A stretch of 64,000 bases of DNA from Thalassia testudinum (lineage: Eukaryota > Streptophyta > Magnoliopsida > Alismatales > Hydrocharitaceae): NCBI GenBank assembly GCA_037157565.1, contig JAZHRO010000063.1, forward strand, positions 11,514,001 to 11,578,000, in the 5' to 3' direction. A program made the position numbers and the translations under genes. Under the pieces are notes generated by a model, which made no database searches, was not told where the DNA came from, and worked only from the letters and a program-made list of their open reading frames with translations. Of the stretch, positions 45,071 through 56,629 are shown in pieces (the first letter of the stretch is position 1; each line of letters opens with the position of its first letter).

Positions 45071-45960
45071 ATATGGGGGGTCAAAGCTTGTCTCTTCCCA
45101 TATAGGCCTAGGTGTTAACATCATATTTAGCATCATTGTCTAATCTCTGGAGAGATCCTCCTTGGAGATATTCGCCAAGAAGCCCTTGCAAAGGGTCTCT
45201 GGCCAGAGATACACCTTGCTATATGAGGCGGTGACGAGGAAATGAATAATGAGGGTTGATTAGATTTACCACGATTACAACCCTGTCATTATTACACTCA
45301 TCACAGATTAGGAGCATTCGAGCCTTCTGGTGGACAAAGGGATCTTAGTGGACATCCTCCACCATGCAACCTTCTAGAAGTTGTGGTTTGAGGATTCAAA
45401 CCTCTTTCTAATCTTCCTTCTCGTGTTTGGTTTTGGTAACAACAAAAGCATTCCCATAGGGTGATCTCCCTTTCTATGGCAATACAAGATGGACCATGAT
45501 ACCTGAACCGTACAACAAACTTTCTTTTGGTCAACACCTTTGCTACATTTGATAGAATTGTAGGAAGGTCCTCCACCTATGACTCCAGGGTGGTGTCCTC
45601 CTCCTGCTACTAGATCGTTAGCTCATACAGATAACCACCCTTCCTTGTTTCAAAAAAAAAAAAAACTACTAGACTGCTAGCTTCCCATGCCCAACGGATT
45701 TGGTGTGTTAGATGGAGACCAAGCTTCTAGCTGAGAGCTCTTCTACATCTCGCTTGAGCAAAAGATTCCTCCCAAGCCAAAGAAATGGGGAAGAAGAGGA
45801 AGCATGGTCCACACCCCTTGTCTTGCTTTAGGCACGTTCTTGGGACATGGGTCCACACCCCTTCCTTTTCAGATCTTAGAGAATCACTTTCTCTCTTAAT
45901 TGGGGTCTAGGTTCCTTAGCCTTAATAAACCTAAATCACTCTTTCAAGAAGCCCATCTTA
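45071..45960. other. No gene seen
   Basis: Mixed sequence with an A run at about 45650-45664. The minus-strand frame 45301-45576 has no recognised motif. Either LINE F0 tail or the 5' end of LINE F1 may be here, but nothing decisive is visible. Confidence 0.35.
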
Positions 45961-47365
45961 ATAGTAGTTTTTCTTTTTGAAAAGGAATAATAGTAGTGGG
46001 AATTGTTTCCCTTTCAAGGTTTTTTTCATCAACTCACTGTTGGGCAAAAGCAAAGCCAATCTTGGGGGGGAGTTGGAGGTATTCCCCCTAATAATCAACA
46101 TTAAGTCAACCTTTGGGAATGGTAGTGACAGAGGTCAAGCTAGAGGCAAAGTGTTTGAGGTCAGTGGTGGCAAACCTAGGTCTGAGGGAAATGATGATAG
46201 TGTGGGCCACGGAAGCTAGTGGTTTTGTCACGGTTTCTTTTGCTGGAGTAGACATTGAGGGGCTAAAGCCAGGTGACAAATGAAGGTTGTGATGTGAAAC
46301 ATGAGAGGTCTACAAGATGATGATGGTAGTAGGTAATTAGGAAGGTATCTTGCTAGTGGGGCCTAACAATCTTTTCCTTTAAGGAGACAAAGTTAGAGAT
46401 GTGCTACAATAGCACCTGGAATTGGATTGGGGAATGTAGATGAAGAGGTTTTGAGCTCTTTACTTGGTAGGTTATGTGGGAGGAAGGGAAGAGGCAGTTG
46501 CTTGGATGTAATTAGGAGCAGTTCTTAAAGGAATAAGCAAAGATGACAAGTACATTCTGTCTATGGTGCCTTTGAGGAGGGTTGATGGGGCAATTTTTTT
46601 TCCTGTTTATGGGCTAGGTTATTTTTGAAAGGAGGAAGGATATATATTAATCAAAGGCCAAAAGCAATGGCCAGCAGTACATAATATTCAACCAGTAACT
46701 TGCTAAAGTAGAAATACAAGAGCGGAATTCTAGATCTTCCACGGCTAATGGAGGGAGATTTTAGCATTATCTTGGATTTAGATGATTGACCAAGAGACAA
46801 GTTTAGAAGAAATTGAGGATTGCAATCTTCCGGGGTCACAATAGTTGACATGGAACTAGTAGATATACCCATCCAAATTGCAGATTTACTTGGCAGAGTG
46901 TGATTGTCAATTTACTCGTGCTCTTAGATCGATACATGTTAATGCTTTTAAATTTAGGCTTGTTAGATAGGTCATATCCTTCTATGTTGACACTCTAATC
47001 AAGACTTGAGGTGTGGATCATTCTTCATGTTTTTTATAGGTCTTAGCTGTCAGAATCGGATTTCAGAAGGCTGGTTGAGGAACAATGGAAGAGTGTACTA
47101 GAATGAGATGCACTTCACAGGTAGCATGCCATCTAAATTGGCAGCATTGAAAGAGTTTCTCAAGAAGTAGAAGAGGATAGGAGATGAAAGGGAGTAGAAA
47201 AAGATGGAAGAGCTAGGGGAGGTCATGGGGATTGATTAGATACAAGATTCTTGAATCTGTCTTCCTTAGGATCTAGGGCAACATCAGTTAACACATGTAG
47301 GCGCTCATGTTCTCCAACAAGGATTTGGAATGCCCTTGACCATAATACATAGTTCTAAGATCTTA
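45961..47365 (+). pseudogene. LINE F1, piece 1: ORF1 end and endonuclease
   Basis: Plus strand. ORF1-like tail (45977-46219), then ORF2 opening KVVM-stop-NMRGLQDDDG at about 46275, PRLMEGDFSIILDLDD (46735-46790; GDFN-type endonuclease motif), DRYMLM and SDFRRLVEEQWKS (47050-47095). Very many stops; this is the oldest LINE in the right part and the host of at least six later insertions. Confidence 0.65.
46618..46735 (-). mobile_element. Possible 5'-truncated LINE tail inside F1
   Basis: TTTTTGAAAGGAGGAAGGATATATATTAATCAAAGG looks, on the minus strand, like a plant LINE 3' end with an A-rich tail, and it separates the F1 blocks VYGLGY and PRLMEGDF. Short similar words CTAGGT/CTAGAT lie at the two edges. 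The boundaries are approximate. Confidence 0.35.
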
Positions 47366-47921
47366 TTAAGTTGATAGTGGTCCCTTGAACGAAAGTAGAG
47401 GTAGATATCTTGGCCTCTGAGGCAAAGGGTCAAGCTTCCGCGTTAGCCATGAGGCTTTGATCAGATGGCTGAGAGGGTTGCTGGGTGGTGCTTGCTTGCT
47501 GGGTGACGCAATAGAAGACTTCAACAGCATCACAGGAGGTAGCTGGGCAGCACTAGAAGCCCTGGTGGTGATGAGATGGGCTAGCAGCATTGAACATGCC
47601 ACCTACGATGGTGGCTGGCGGTAGGAGATCCCTTACCAGGGGATCAAACACATTGGAGAACCCTTAAGGTCAAGGATTGATTCGAACGACAGTGAGTTGT
47701 TTGGTGGTATTTGGTGGGATATCAGGACATCAGCCTTAGATTGCCGCTCTGATGCCATGTTGAATGGAAAAGAATGTCTTACTTCTCAATGGAAACTCTA
47801 GCCTCTTTTATATATAGAGAAGGGCTATGGGTAAATTACATGAAGAGTGCATAATAAAATAGAAAATAAAAACCAAGGTACTTAAGACAATAATTCTAGG
47901 AAAATAAAATAACTCATAACA
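47366..47921 (-). mobile_element. Copia fragment: 5' LTR, primer-binding site and leader
   Basis: 47758-47921 is a 164-bp LTR (TGTTGAATGG...CTCATAACA) with a TATATA box read on the minus strand near 47800-47812. Minus-strand TGGCATCAGAGC at 47746-47757 is a primer-binding site one base off the initiator-Met consensus. Leader sequence without gag follows down to about 47366. No second LTR is present, so the element is truncated. It sits inside LINE F1. Confidence 0.7.
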
Positions 47922-48051
47922 AACTACTTTTTAATAGGAACCTGAGGATGGGTTTTGCTAAGAAGAGATGCTTGGCAAGGATGTTGATTAGTACCCTTTT
48001 AGTTTGTGTTAACGGTGGATGCATTGGCTATCAATTCCTTTGAAGCTCTTT
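47922..48051 (+). pseudogene. LINE F1, piece 2: RT fragment
   Basis: FVLTVDALAINSFEAL near 48002-48050 corresponds to the FVLVVDALA part of L1 RT just before YADD. It is interrupted by the hAT-like element. Confidence 0.45.
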
Positions 48052-49202
48052 GCAATGTTGTCAATGCTATTGCCTCAGGCTACCGGGCTACCAGGCCAGG
48101 TGAGAAAGCCAAAGTCGCCTTGAAGCTATTCCAGGCTAGGGACTTCATCCGAGCTATCACTCAGTCGCCTTCTTTGCCGCTTGGGTTGCCTTGCGCCTCG
48201 CTGCCTTACTCTTAAGTCACTTTAGGTAAGACCATAAGACTCTTATTTAGTCTTATGTTACATATATTATAGATATGTTTGTGTTATATATTGTTGTATA
48301 TATATAATACATACATACATATGTGTTATTGATAGATTTTATATACTTAATTTTGCCTTCTCTTCCCAAGACTATATTTGTTTGTTAAGACATGTATAAG
48401 TTATACATATATGTTATTGTATGTCTATAATGGTATAATTATGATATATTGCAATTTAATGATGTGTGTATGTATATATTTATTATTGTCTACAACTCTC
48501 TAATGATATATAACGATATATGTATAAGTTATGATAGTAAGTTTGTATAGTATTGTAAATATAGCATATTATAATACATGTTATTGTCTTGAGTACAACT
48601 CAGAGGCAACCTTTTGGGCTATCATTTGGGGCTGTTGGTGGATGCCTTTACCTTGAGGAAGGCCTCCACTTTATTGTGGTGCATTTGGCTTGGACATAAT
48701 GGAATGATTTACCATAGGAAGTCTCAATAGAGTGAGTGCTTTATCATTATAATTCTCTTTGAATTTTTGGTGTAATTAACTCTTTTTATTAATGCAGTGG
48801 AGGGTTAACATCCATTGTTAACCCTTCTTTTCTTCTTAAAAAAAAATACATGTCACTATCTTGTTTTGGTAGATGCATGTGATATATATTTTGGTTGTTT
48901 ATTTTGGCCTATAATTATAAATGTAATATGTATGTTTATATGTTGTATGATAATATAAATATGTATGCTATTGTTACTTAAATATGATAGAATCATTTTT
49001 TCGTTCACGTAAATAATATTATCATATGTTTCTTATGAAAGTCGATGTTTCTATATGAGTTTATTAGGCACATTCAATACTTTAAGAAATAAAAAGATTT
49101 GTCGCCTTAATTTAATTAGGTAATCGCCTTTTTGTCGCCTCTCGTCTCAGGCGATTAAGGAGCTTGTCGCCTTGCAGTTGCCTAATGCCTTGACAGCTTT
49201 GC
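48052..49202. mobile_element. hAT-like non-autonomous DNA transposon
   Basis: The left end GCAATGTTGTCAATGC and the reverse complement of the right end, GCAAAGCTGTCAAGGC, are imperfect terminal inverted repeats. Flanks AGCTCTTT (48044-48051) and TTCTCTTT (49203-49210) match at 6 of 8, the TSD length of hAT elements. GTCGCCTT-type words recur near both ends (48112, 48165, 49083, 49133, 49166), like subterminal transposase sites. The interior (48240-49080) is AT-rich with TATATA runs and no transposase. Confidence 0.55.
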
Positions 49203-49210
49203 TTCTCTTT

Positions 49211-49731
49211 TTAGCTCATTTTCGGATGTTTTGGAGGTGGAAGCTCCCAAGTCATGGTACCTCGTTTGTAACATGCAAAAGACACCTAGTTTTTAGTGGA
49301 AGGCCCAGAGTCATAGGTAGAGCATGTGGTAGATTTAGTTAAAGCATTTGGTGAGGCATTTAGGCTAGCAGTTAACTTTAACTAGTCAATGTGCATTGTT
49401 TTCGAGTTGGAGGATGAAGAGATAGACATGGTTGCAGTATTCTAAGGGCATTTTTCCAATTTTGTATTTGGGATTGCCTTTGATCACATCTGCATTCCGT
49501 TCAAGGGATTGCACCCAACTTCTTGAGTGCTTGGAGAGAGATAGATGGGTGGCATTCTAGGTCCCTCTCAAAAGAAGGCTGTTTGGTCTAACTAAGGTGG
49601 TGCTAGTAGCTACGCCTATTTTCTATATGTTTGTGATCTGGCTACCATTGGAAATCATCAGTAGGACTAGATCTATTTGAAGAAGATTCTTTTGAAAGAA
49701 AACTAGTGGTTTTGTGAGATGAGGATATCTT
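49211..49731 (+). pseudogene. LINE F1, piece 3: RT fragment
   Basis: After the hAT-like element: VMVPRL-HAKDT (QYADDT-equivalent, near 49252), LVEGPES, VDLVKAFGEAFRLAVNFN, then GLPLITSAFRSRDCTQ (49470-49520), ECLERDRWVAF, KVVLVATPIFYMFVIW and RRFFWKKTSG at 49681. This is the post-YADD part of L1 RT with many stops. It is cut at 49731 by LINE R2. Confidence 0.7.
49719..49731 (+). repeat. TSD of LINE R2, left copy
   Basis: ATGAGGATATCTT, repeated exactly at 55884-55896. Confidence 0.85.
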
Positions 49732-49878
49732 TTTTTTTGAAAGGAAAAAGGGTGGTGATCCTTTAGATCCCACCTAGAAATTTATAAAGAGAAAATGCTA
49801 AAATTTACATCATTGAGCGGCACTTTAACTCAACACAAAAGCCTTTGCAACCCCAACAAAATTATCTACATATGGGTG

Positions 49879-50688
49879 CTACCCCTTAAAAATCACTGCA
49901 TTCCTCCCTAGCCAAAGTGCCCAAAGAATCATCAACGGCCTGACCCATTCTCTCCTCGACCGGAACACCTGATGCTCCCCGTTGACCCCACCACATCTGA
50001 ACGACTGCCAGAACTCCGCATGGGAACCAAGTGCCCACCACCGGTCCCCCATCTGCTCCCATGTTCGCATCGCCAATTGGCAGGCGAAGAAAAGATGGTC
50101 AATATCCTCTGCTTGGCTACAAAGCGGGCACGACTTTTCCACGGTTGGCATCCAATGGACTCTCTATGTCCTGGTCACCAGTCGTCCTCTCCTGAGGAGC
50201 CAAGCGAAGATTCTGACCTTCAGTGGGCAGGAGGCCTCCCAGAGTTGCTTGCAATCTCTGACTAAGTTGATGTTCCCAATTGTGGATGGGCCGTCGAGTC
50301 TTCTATATGCATTCCGTATCGAGAAATCTCCCTTCTCCCACCCGAATATGTCCATTCCATCTTTGGGCTGCCAACCCTGGAGATCCTGCAAGAGCACTTG
50401 CATCTCACCATATCTCTGATAGGATAGATTGCCCACAAAAGATGAGCACCATGCGCCATTCCACACATCTGTCACCGGGGCTCTTCTGTCAGCTGCGAGT
50501 GCTGCAAGCCTAGGGAAATGCTCCGCCAGCGCCCCAGTACCCGTCCAGTCGTCCGTGCAGAATCTAAAATCCTCGCCTGAACCTAGCATCGGGGTGAAAA
50601 AAGATCGGACCTTTGGCGTTACCAGTGACAAATTCCTCAGGAAATGAGATGTTCCTCTCGGAGGCGAGGTGAGGAGCTCCCAACTCAC
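49879..50688 (-). pseudogene. LINE R2 ORF2 C-terminus with zf-RVT
   Basis: Minus strand 50688-50164 has FRFCTDDWTGTG, WEKGDFSIRNAYRRL and CPLKVRIFAWLLRRGRL. After a stop, 50151-49879 has CPLCSQAEDIDHLFFACQLA, the Cys/His zf-RVT motif, and LWALWLGRNAVIF. Confidence 0.85.
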
Positions 50689-50720
50689 TGGCCTGCCATA
50701 GCAAGAACGTCGAATCCTTC

Positions 50721-52386
50721 CTACCAGAGAGACCTATCCCCCAGCAACCTATCAATCCACTTCGTCAGAAGGCTATCATTCATCCTCCCCACTTCCATAA
50801 CTCCCAACCCCCCTTCCCTGAATGACAGACAAACCTCGTTCCAAGCCACCAATCTCGCCCCCTTCCCCCTCGCTCCATAGTTGGTCCGGAAAAAATTCCT
50901 CAAATAGCTAGTAATCCTGTCCTCAACCTTCCGAGGCATTTTTATCACTGAGGAGAAGTAAGCTAGTATCACTGAGAGGACTGCCTTGAGAAGGACCAGC
51001 CACCCTCCTCTAGATAACATATTGGACGCCCATCCCGAAAGTCGACCCTCAATCCTTTCCATCATCGGGGTTCAGTACTGTGCCGATATCCTCGTATCAA
51101 TCAGGGGCAACCCCAGGTACCGGAGCAGAAGGGTCCCTTCTCCTGTCCCCAGCGCTTTTGAGCATATCCCAACCTCCCCAGCCTCCATGTTGAAGTGAAC
51201 GAAAGATGATTTAGAATAGTTTATCTGCAAACCTGATGCTTCATAGAACATCTCTAGAATGATGCAACACCGTCTCGCCTCTGTCACCGATCCCTCAACA
51301 AAGAAGAGGGTATCATCTATGTATTGCATGACCGAGATACCGTCCCCTCCCTCCAAGGGGAAACCCTGTAGCATCCCCTTTGCACGTGCTCTGTCAGTCG
51401 CCCTGGCCAGGGCATCTACTACCAGCATAAAGAGCAAAGGCGCCAGTCCTGCGTCGATATCCTCCTATCAGTCAGGGGCAACCCCAGGTACCGGAGTGGA
51501 AGGGTCCCTTCTCCTGTCCCCAGCGCTTCTGAGCATATCCCTGCCTCCCCAGCCTCCATGTTGAAGTGAACGAAAGAGGACTTAGAATAGTTTATCCGCA
51601 AACCTGATGCTTCGTAGAACATCTCTAGAATGATGTGGCACCGTCTCGCCTCTGTCACCAACCCCTCAACAAAGAAGAGGGTATCATCTGCGTATTGCAT
51701 GACTGAGATACCGTCCCCTCCCTCCAAGGGGAAACCCTGTAGCATCCCCTCTGTGCGTGCTTTGTCGATCGCCCTGGCCAGGGCATCTGCTATCAGCACA
51801 AAGAGCAAAGGTGCAAGGGGACAACCCTGTCTCACGCCTCTCCTTGGCTGAATTTGACCTTCTGGGTTCCCGTTAATGAGGACCGAGAAAGATGCTGTGG
51901 TGATGCGTTGTTTCATCTATTTACTCCAGATCTGTGGAAAGCCCCTCTTAGCTATGGCTACCCACAGGAAGGACCACTCCACCGAGTCATAGGCTTTCGC
52001 GAAGTCCACCTTCCACAGAAAAGTGTTTCTTCCACTTCTCCAATGCGCTAGGATCTCTGTTGCCGCCACATAGCCATCCAGAATGTACCTCCCTGGGATG
52101 AAAGTGGTCTGCACCTCCGATACTACCCTGCCAATCACCTTCCTCAGTCTGTTCGCCAGAATCTTCGCTATGATCAGGTATGTCGCATTTGACAATGCTA
52201 TCGGTTTGTAGTCCTCAATTGTCTGCGCCTCCTCTCTTCGGTAGGCGGAACATGTAGAACCTGTTCAATCTGTCGAAGCCCCTGTTGCCTTCCCTGAATT
52301 CTACTAGGACCTGCAAGAGTTCTTCCTTCAACAGTGACTAGAATTCTTTGAAGAAGAGTATCGGGAAACTGTTTGGCCCCGGACAC
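50721..52386 (-). pseudogene. LINE R2 reverse transcriptase with internal duplication
   Basis: Minus strand: ILANRLRKVIGRVVSEVQTT, KVDFAKAYDSVEWSFLW (52000-52030), FSVLINGNPEGQIQPRRG, VRQGCPLAPLLFVLI, QYADDTLFF with an intact YADD (near 51683-51700), then LRYLGLPLTDRRIS. After this the block from LFMLVVDALA to LGLPLIDTRIS is read a second time (51437-51081) with YIDD. The frame then continues RIEGRLSGWASNMLSRGGW (51060-51000) and FREGGLGV. Confidence 0.85.
51081..51816. repeat. 370-bp tandem duplication within LINE R2 RT
   Basis: 51081-51450 and 51451-51816 are near-identical direct copies with an offset of exactly 370 (for example GGGGCAACCCCAGGTACCGG starts at 51105 and at 51475). Both include the catalytic motif; one has YADD, the other YIDD. 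Confidence 0.85.
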
Positions 52387-53712
52387 CCCTCGGCATTCAA
52401 GTCTTTCGTGAAGGGTACTATCAATCGCTCTAGTTCCTTAGCCCTTATAGTTGGAGCCCCCAGCCCCCTCCATCTCCATCTCCCTCCTTTCCTCCGCCCC
52501 GTAATGCCACTAAAGTAACCCGCCACTGCTCTCCTCACAGACTCCCTGCCCGAGAACTCCGTCCCACTCAGCTGCAATTTCTCAATCCAGTTCCTTCGAC
52601 GCCTGGCTGAAGCTGTCAAATGGAAAAACCTGGTGTTTGAGTCTCCCTCTTTGACCCACTTCTGCCTAGATCTGGTTCTCCATTCCACTTCGGCTTTCCT
52701 GTCCTCCTCTTGGATGACTTTCATGCAGTCCGCCCTGTCCTGCCTCTCTGAGCCTGTCATCCGTCCCAGGTCTTCCACTCCATCTAATCTCTAAATCTCT
52801 ACGAGCGCCTCGTCCTGCAACCTGGTCCGTTCCTCTTTTAGCTGTTTCCTATACTCCTTCAGAAACCGCTTCAATTCCAGGAGCTTCGCCTCCAGCTTCG
52901 TGGCCGCCGACCCGTCCGGATGCATGTCCTTCCATTTGTTCTCCACCAGGCTCCTGAAACCCTCTTCCAACAGCCATTGCCTCTTAAATTTGAAATATGT
53001 GGCATGTGCCACACCAGGTTCCTTCGCAAGACTCCTACATCAGCGGGGTATGATCTGAGAAAGGCCTCTCCATAGCACGGGCCTCGGCCATCGGAAATAC
53101 CTTAGCCAGCTCCACCGAGCAAAAGAAGCGGTCTAGCCTTGACATCTAGCCCCCTGAATCTCTCCATGTGAAAGCACAAGGGGTAGGGGGTATGTCCTGC
53201 CACCCATACTCTGCAACGAGGCCAGCGAGCTCTTCCGAGCCCCGGTCCTTGTCTCCTGGCTTGTCTTCTACCTGTAGTGTGACGTTGAAGTCCCTACTAA
53301 TGAGCCATGGACTCTCCTGAAAGCTCCTTACCGCTTGGTGAAGACTTTCCCACAATGAGCTCCTCCCTGCCTCATCTGTAGGCCCCTTAACCGAGGAGAA
53401 TGTCAGCACGAGCCCGTCGCTCCTCAGCTGCACTGTGACCATACCTATCCCTACCTCCGAGCCTACTACTGAGAGCAGATCCTCCTTCCAGCCAACAATC
53501 ACCCCACTCGACCTCCCTACTACATCAAGAGCCAAGAAACCCCGCATCGTGTTTCTCCCAATCTCTCCCCACCTTCTCTGGTCGCACTCTTGCAGCTTCG
53601 TCTCCTGAGGAAAAGCCACATCCGGGTTCCATCTAGATAGGTATGACCTCAACGTCCCCTTATGGGTAGGGTCGCAAAGGCCCCTCACGTTCCATGTGAG
53701 GACCTTCACCAT
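52338..53712 (-). pseudogene. LINE R2 endonuclease and linker
   Basis: Starts MVKVLTWNVRGLCDPTHKG at 53712, then FPQETKLQE, GRSSGVIVGW, WLISRDFNVTLQVED (SRDFN where GGDFN is usual; the Gly of the motif is Arg), FTWRDSG, then RLDRFFCS and RPFSDHTPLM after a stop at about 53145. The linker 52778-52338 has RQKWVKEGDSNTRFFH. The frame opening is intact for 188 codons. Confidence 0.85.
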
Positions 53713-53944
53713 AGGGTCCCAACTGCACTGCCCCCTCTTACACGACCAAAGCTAGCCCCCTCCGCTATCCGTTCCATCTCCCCTTCTTCAAAGGCGTTAG
53801 CCCACCCTCCCTCAAAAACCTCAAACTTCCCACTCCCATTCCTCGCCCCATTGCCCACGCCCTCCTTCCCCACGTTGCTACCCTCCTCGTTTGCGTCGTC
53901 CCCAGCTTCCTCCCCCAACATTGACAGACCCCCTCCCTCAGCCC

Positions 53945-55770
53945 TCACCACAACAACCTCCCTGCCGCGCCCCCTCGACCTAGGTGGGTCCTCCCCTTCC
54001 TCCAGGACTTGCCGAGGACCTCCCATGTCAGGAGTGTCGTTGCCACCGTCGGGCCCACGCTTCGTTGCCCCCTGCCCCCTCTACTAGACAGAGAGTCCAC
54101 CATCATTGGGTAAGCCCCACCTGGATACCCAGTCGCTTTGCTGTTCTCACCGCTCTGGCGAGGGTCGCCATGCCCCAACCCACCTCTACTCTTCGGTGAG
54201 GAACGTGCTTGTAATGGAGAGTCGAGAACCGACCTCCAGCCCTCACCTCTGCACAGAAGCGGATCCTTCATCGCAGGTGCCTCTTGCCTCTTCTGGTCCC
54301 TGTGACTTGGGGGGTCCCTTAGCCGCTGGCCACAGCCTCTCGATCCTCCGGTGGAGCTGCTTAGTCGGACCACTCGTGCCCTTGCTCCCGCTGAGGACTG
54401 ACTCCGTTGATCGCTCTCCAGCTTCCCCTTCTCCCCAGGGCTCGAAGCGTTGTGCCTAATCTTCAACAGGACCCTCTGTGGGCCATTTAAGAAAGAGCCA
54501 CGAACCGGTATCGAGTCTGGGTGCAGATCCAGACCTGGATCTGACTTCGCGCTCGTCTCAAAAGACCCCCCACGCTGCCTCTGGCCCTCCCCCGCATCCC
54601 TTAAAGTCTTCAATGCGTTGTTTTCGTTCCTTGCTTCCTCCCCCGGGAAACCTGGGGCCTTCAATGCGCTGCCAACGACTGATGTAGCCTCCTCCCACCG
54701 CAGCCCCTTGGAATCTCCACCCGACGCTTCGCGCTCCCCCGCCTACTCCTCGGGACTCGGTTCATCTTGTGTCGTTGTGATCCTCGAGAAATGCACCTCG
54801 AAAGGCGCACCCTTCGGCACGGCCGACGCAGCCCACGAGGAGACTCCCTTCTCGACGCCCCTCGGCCTCCACACGGCCCTGCTTGTCGGAACCCTTCTCC
54901 CCGCCACATCGCCACTGGTTGAGCAAGCCAATGCCTCTGCGTAAGACCTCTGTCCTCCCTCCTTCGGCTGGACGAGGATCACCCAGGATGTACTCAACTG
55001 CAGCGTCACCTTCTCCTTCAGCTCCTTGCCTGGCCGCATCTCAACCTTGGCCTACACTGCACCAAGGTTCTCACTGCCTAGGCCGAGCCTCGTGCACCTT
55101 CGCACTTGCGTAAAAGAAGCAACGATCGCTTCGATGACCTGTTGGGTTCGGAGGAAAAGTGGGATCCCCACCAGGCCCAGCGAAAGCTCTACCTTTTGCG
55201 GTGGGTGTTCCCTTCTCGTGCCATTTGATTTCACCGCCCACCGTCACTGGACCATTCATCCCACGCAACAGGTGTCGTTGAAGAGAAGCTTCTCCAACGC
55301 CACCGCCAAAGCTCCCATCAGCAGGAACTTTTCCTCTCCCACTGTCTGCAGCCTCAGAGGCTCGCCTCCGAGGACCCTGGCGACCTCCGCCTCCAGCTCC
55401 CGAACCCCTACCCGTCCCTCCATCACCACGGCAACAAATGCTGATGCGAGGGCCTTCTTGAACCTTCCAGAGTCCTTCGACCACAGGGCTTTGACTTCGA
55501 CCAAAGGCATCCCCTCTGGCGGGGGTGGGAGCCTCGCCTCCCGAGTGCCTGCGACCGTGCTCCTCCTCAGCTCCTTCGCACAAGACGCCCTCCGATGGCC
55601 CAGCTTCCCACATCGGAGACACCGCACGGGGTCTCTACAATCCCACGCCAAATGCCCCTGCCCCTGCACTTGAAACATATCACCTTCGATGCCACCCTCC
55701 CCTGCCTCGACTGCCCTTCGACCAGCATCCATCCCCGACTCGCTGACCGTCCTTCCTCCCCCTCACACAC
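53945..55770 (-). pseudogene. LINE R2 ORF1
   Basis: Minus strand 55770-55256 carries CCHC-type text FQVQGQGHLAWDCRD and CLRCGKLGHRRASCAKEL in two overlapping frames (frameshift at the first knuckle), then an RNA-binding-like body (WSKDSGRFKKALASAF) and Pro/Ser/Arg-rich linkers in 55039-53945. The domain order equals that of R1 and F3. Confidence 0.75.
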
Positions 55771-55883
55771 ACCCGCTCACCCTCCTACGCTTGCTCCTTC
55801 CCTCACTCCTCCACACTCGCCTCCTCCCGCACCCTCACTCATGGTCTGTCTTTACATGAAGAAATTTAAAATTTAATAATCAA

Positions 55884-56065
55884 ATGAGGATATCTTGTCT
55901 TATAGAAAGATATTTGTCAACTAATGGCAATGGGTGGCTTGGGGATTCATAGTGTAAAAGACATGAATATAGCCTTGCCAGAGAAATAATGGGTAAAAGT
56001 AATTGTTAGGGATAAGATGCTTTCCATCTCTATTTTATTGATGCATATGGGAGAGTCTTTAATTA
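55884..56065 (+). pseudogene. LINE F1, piece 4: GGLGI segment
   Basis: Directly after the R2 TSD, with corrected stops the text reads KDICQLMAMGGLGIHSVKDM (55910-55970), the L1 motif GGLGI, continuing the RRFFWKK reading of 49681. This confirms that R2 split F1. Confidence 0.75.
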
Positions 56066-56180
56066 CTTTAATTTAAGTCTTGAAATAATCTAAAATCGAT
56101 ATGTGTGGAGGCAAAGAATCTATAGAGCCAACCCTACTTAGTGTGGAAAAGGGCTTGGTTGTTATTGCTATTGTTGTTGT
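56066..56180 (+). mobile_element. Au-type SINE, 5'-truncated
   Basis: 115 bp ending AGAGCCAACCCTACTTAGTG...AAGGGCTTGGTTGTTATTGC and TTGTTGTTGT, the 3' end typical of plant Au SINEs (short TTG repeat instead of poly A). It is flanked by a 21-bp duplication (56045-56065 and 56181-56201) with one mismatch. The tRNA-like head with A and B boxes is missing. It lies in LINE F1. Confidence 0.8.
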
Positions 56181-56201
56181 ATATGGGAGAGTCCTTAATT
56201 A

Positions 56202-56592
56202 GGCTAAGAGGACCATCGTCTTAGGGGAAGGGAGTCACCTTTTTGGAGAGGCTTGTTGAAGGTCTTCCCTCAGTTCTAGGATTTCTTCTCCCCTAATTGT
56301 TGAATTAGCGTAGACTTTTAGATTTTAGAGTGTTAGAGTGGGTTTGGAACCCTCTACACATTTTCCTAGATTATATGCTCTGGTGTAGGATAAAGAGGCT
56401 AAAATTGTTGATTGTTGGAGACTGGAGCGGTGTCTTGGTGGCAAGACAAGGTACTTGGATGCCATCTTTTATTTCTAGTCTCTGAGATGCTAGAATTGAT
56501 GATCATATGCATCTTAAAAAAAATATTGAACGTATAAAATTGCATCAGGAGATTGGTGATATGGCTCTTACCAAAATGGTTGAGGATGGGTA
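56202..56592 (+). pseudogene. LINE F1, piece 5
   Basis: ORF2 sequence after GGLGI in broken frames; the last words DMALTKMVEDG (56555-56590) equal the L1 text before the C-terminal domain. It ends at the TSD of LINE F3. Confidence 0.55.
56576..56592 (+). repeat. TSD of LINE F3, left copy
   Basis: ATGGTTGAGGATGGGTA here and ATGGTTCAGGATGGGCA at 61952-61968, 15 of 17 identical. Confidence 0.65.
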
Positions 56593-56629
56593 GAAGAGAT
56601 TTAAGGGAGCGATGAGGGAGAGATGGCTA

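Larger units (their letters stand above)
49732..55883 (-). mobile_element. LINE R2: L1-type retrotransposon, minus strand
   Basis: 6152 bp with a perfect 13-bp TSD and a short A tail at its left (3') end. GC-rich, especially 50-55.8 kb, unlike its AT-rich surroundings. Order on the minus strand: ORF1 with CCHC knuckles, endonuclease, RT and zf-RVT. It is the best preserved LINE in the window, yet frameshifts, stops and a 370-bp internal duplication in RT make it inactive. The perfect TSD and long open pieces suggest it is among the youngest insertions. Confidence 0.9.

Noticed and set aside
45360..45420. SINE-like B box (GGTTTGAATCC) on the minus strand
   Set aside because: No A box at the right distance, no TSD and no SINE tail.
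47366..47602. 78-codon minus-strand frame
   Set aside because: It lies in the leader of a truncated Copia downstream of its primer-binding site and shows no gag motif.
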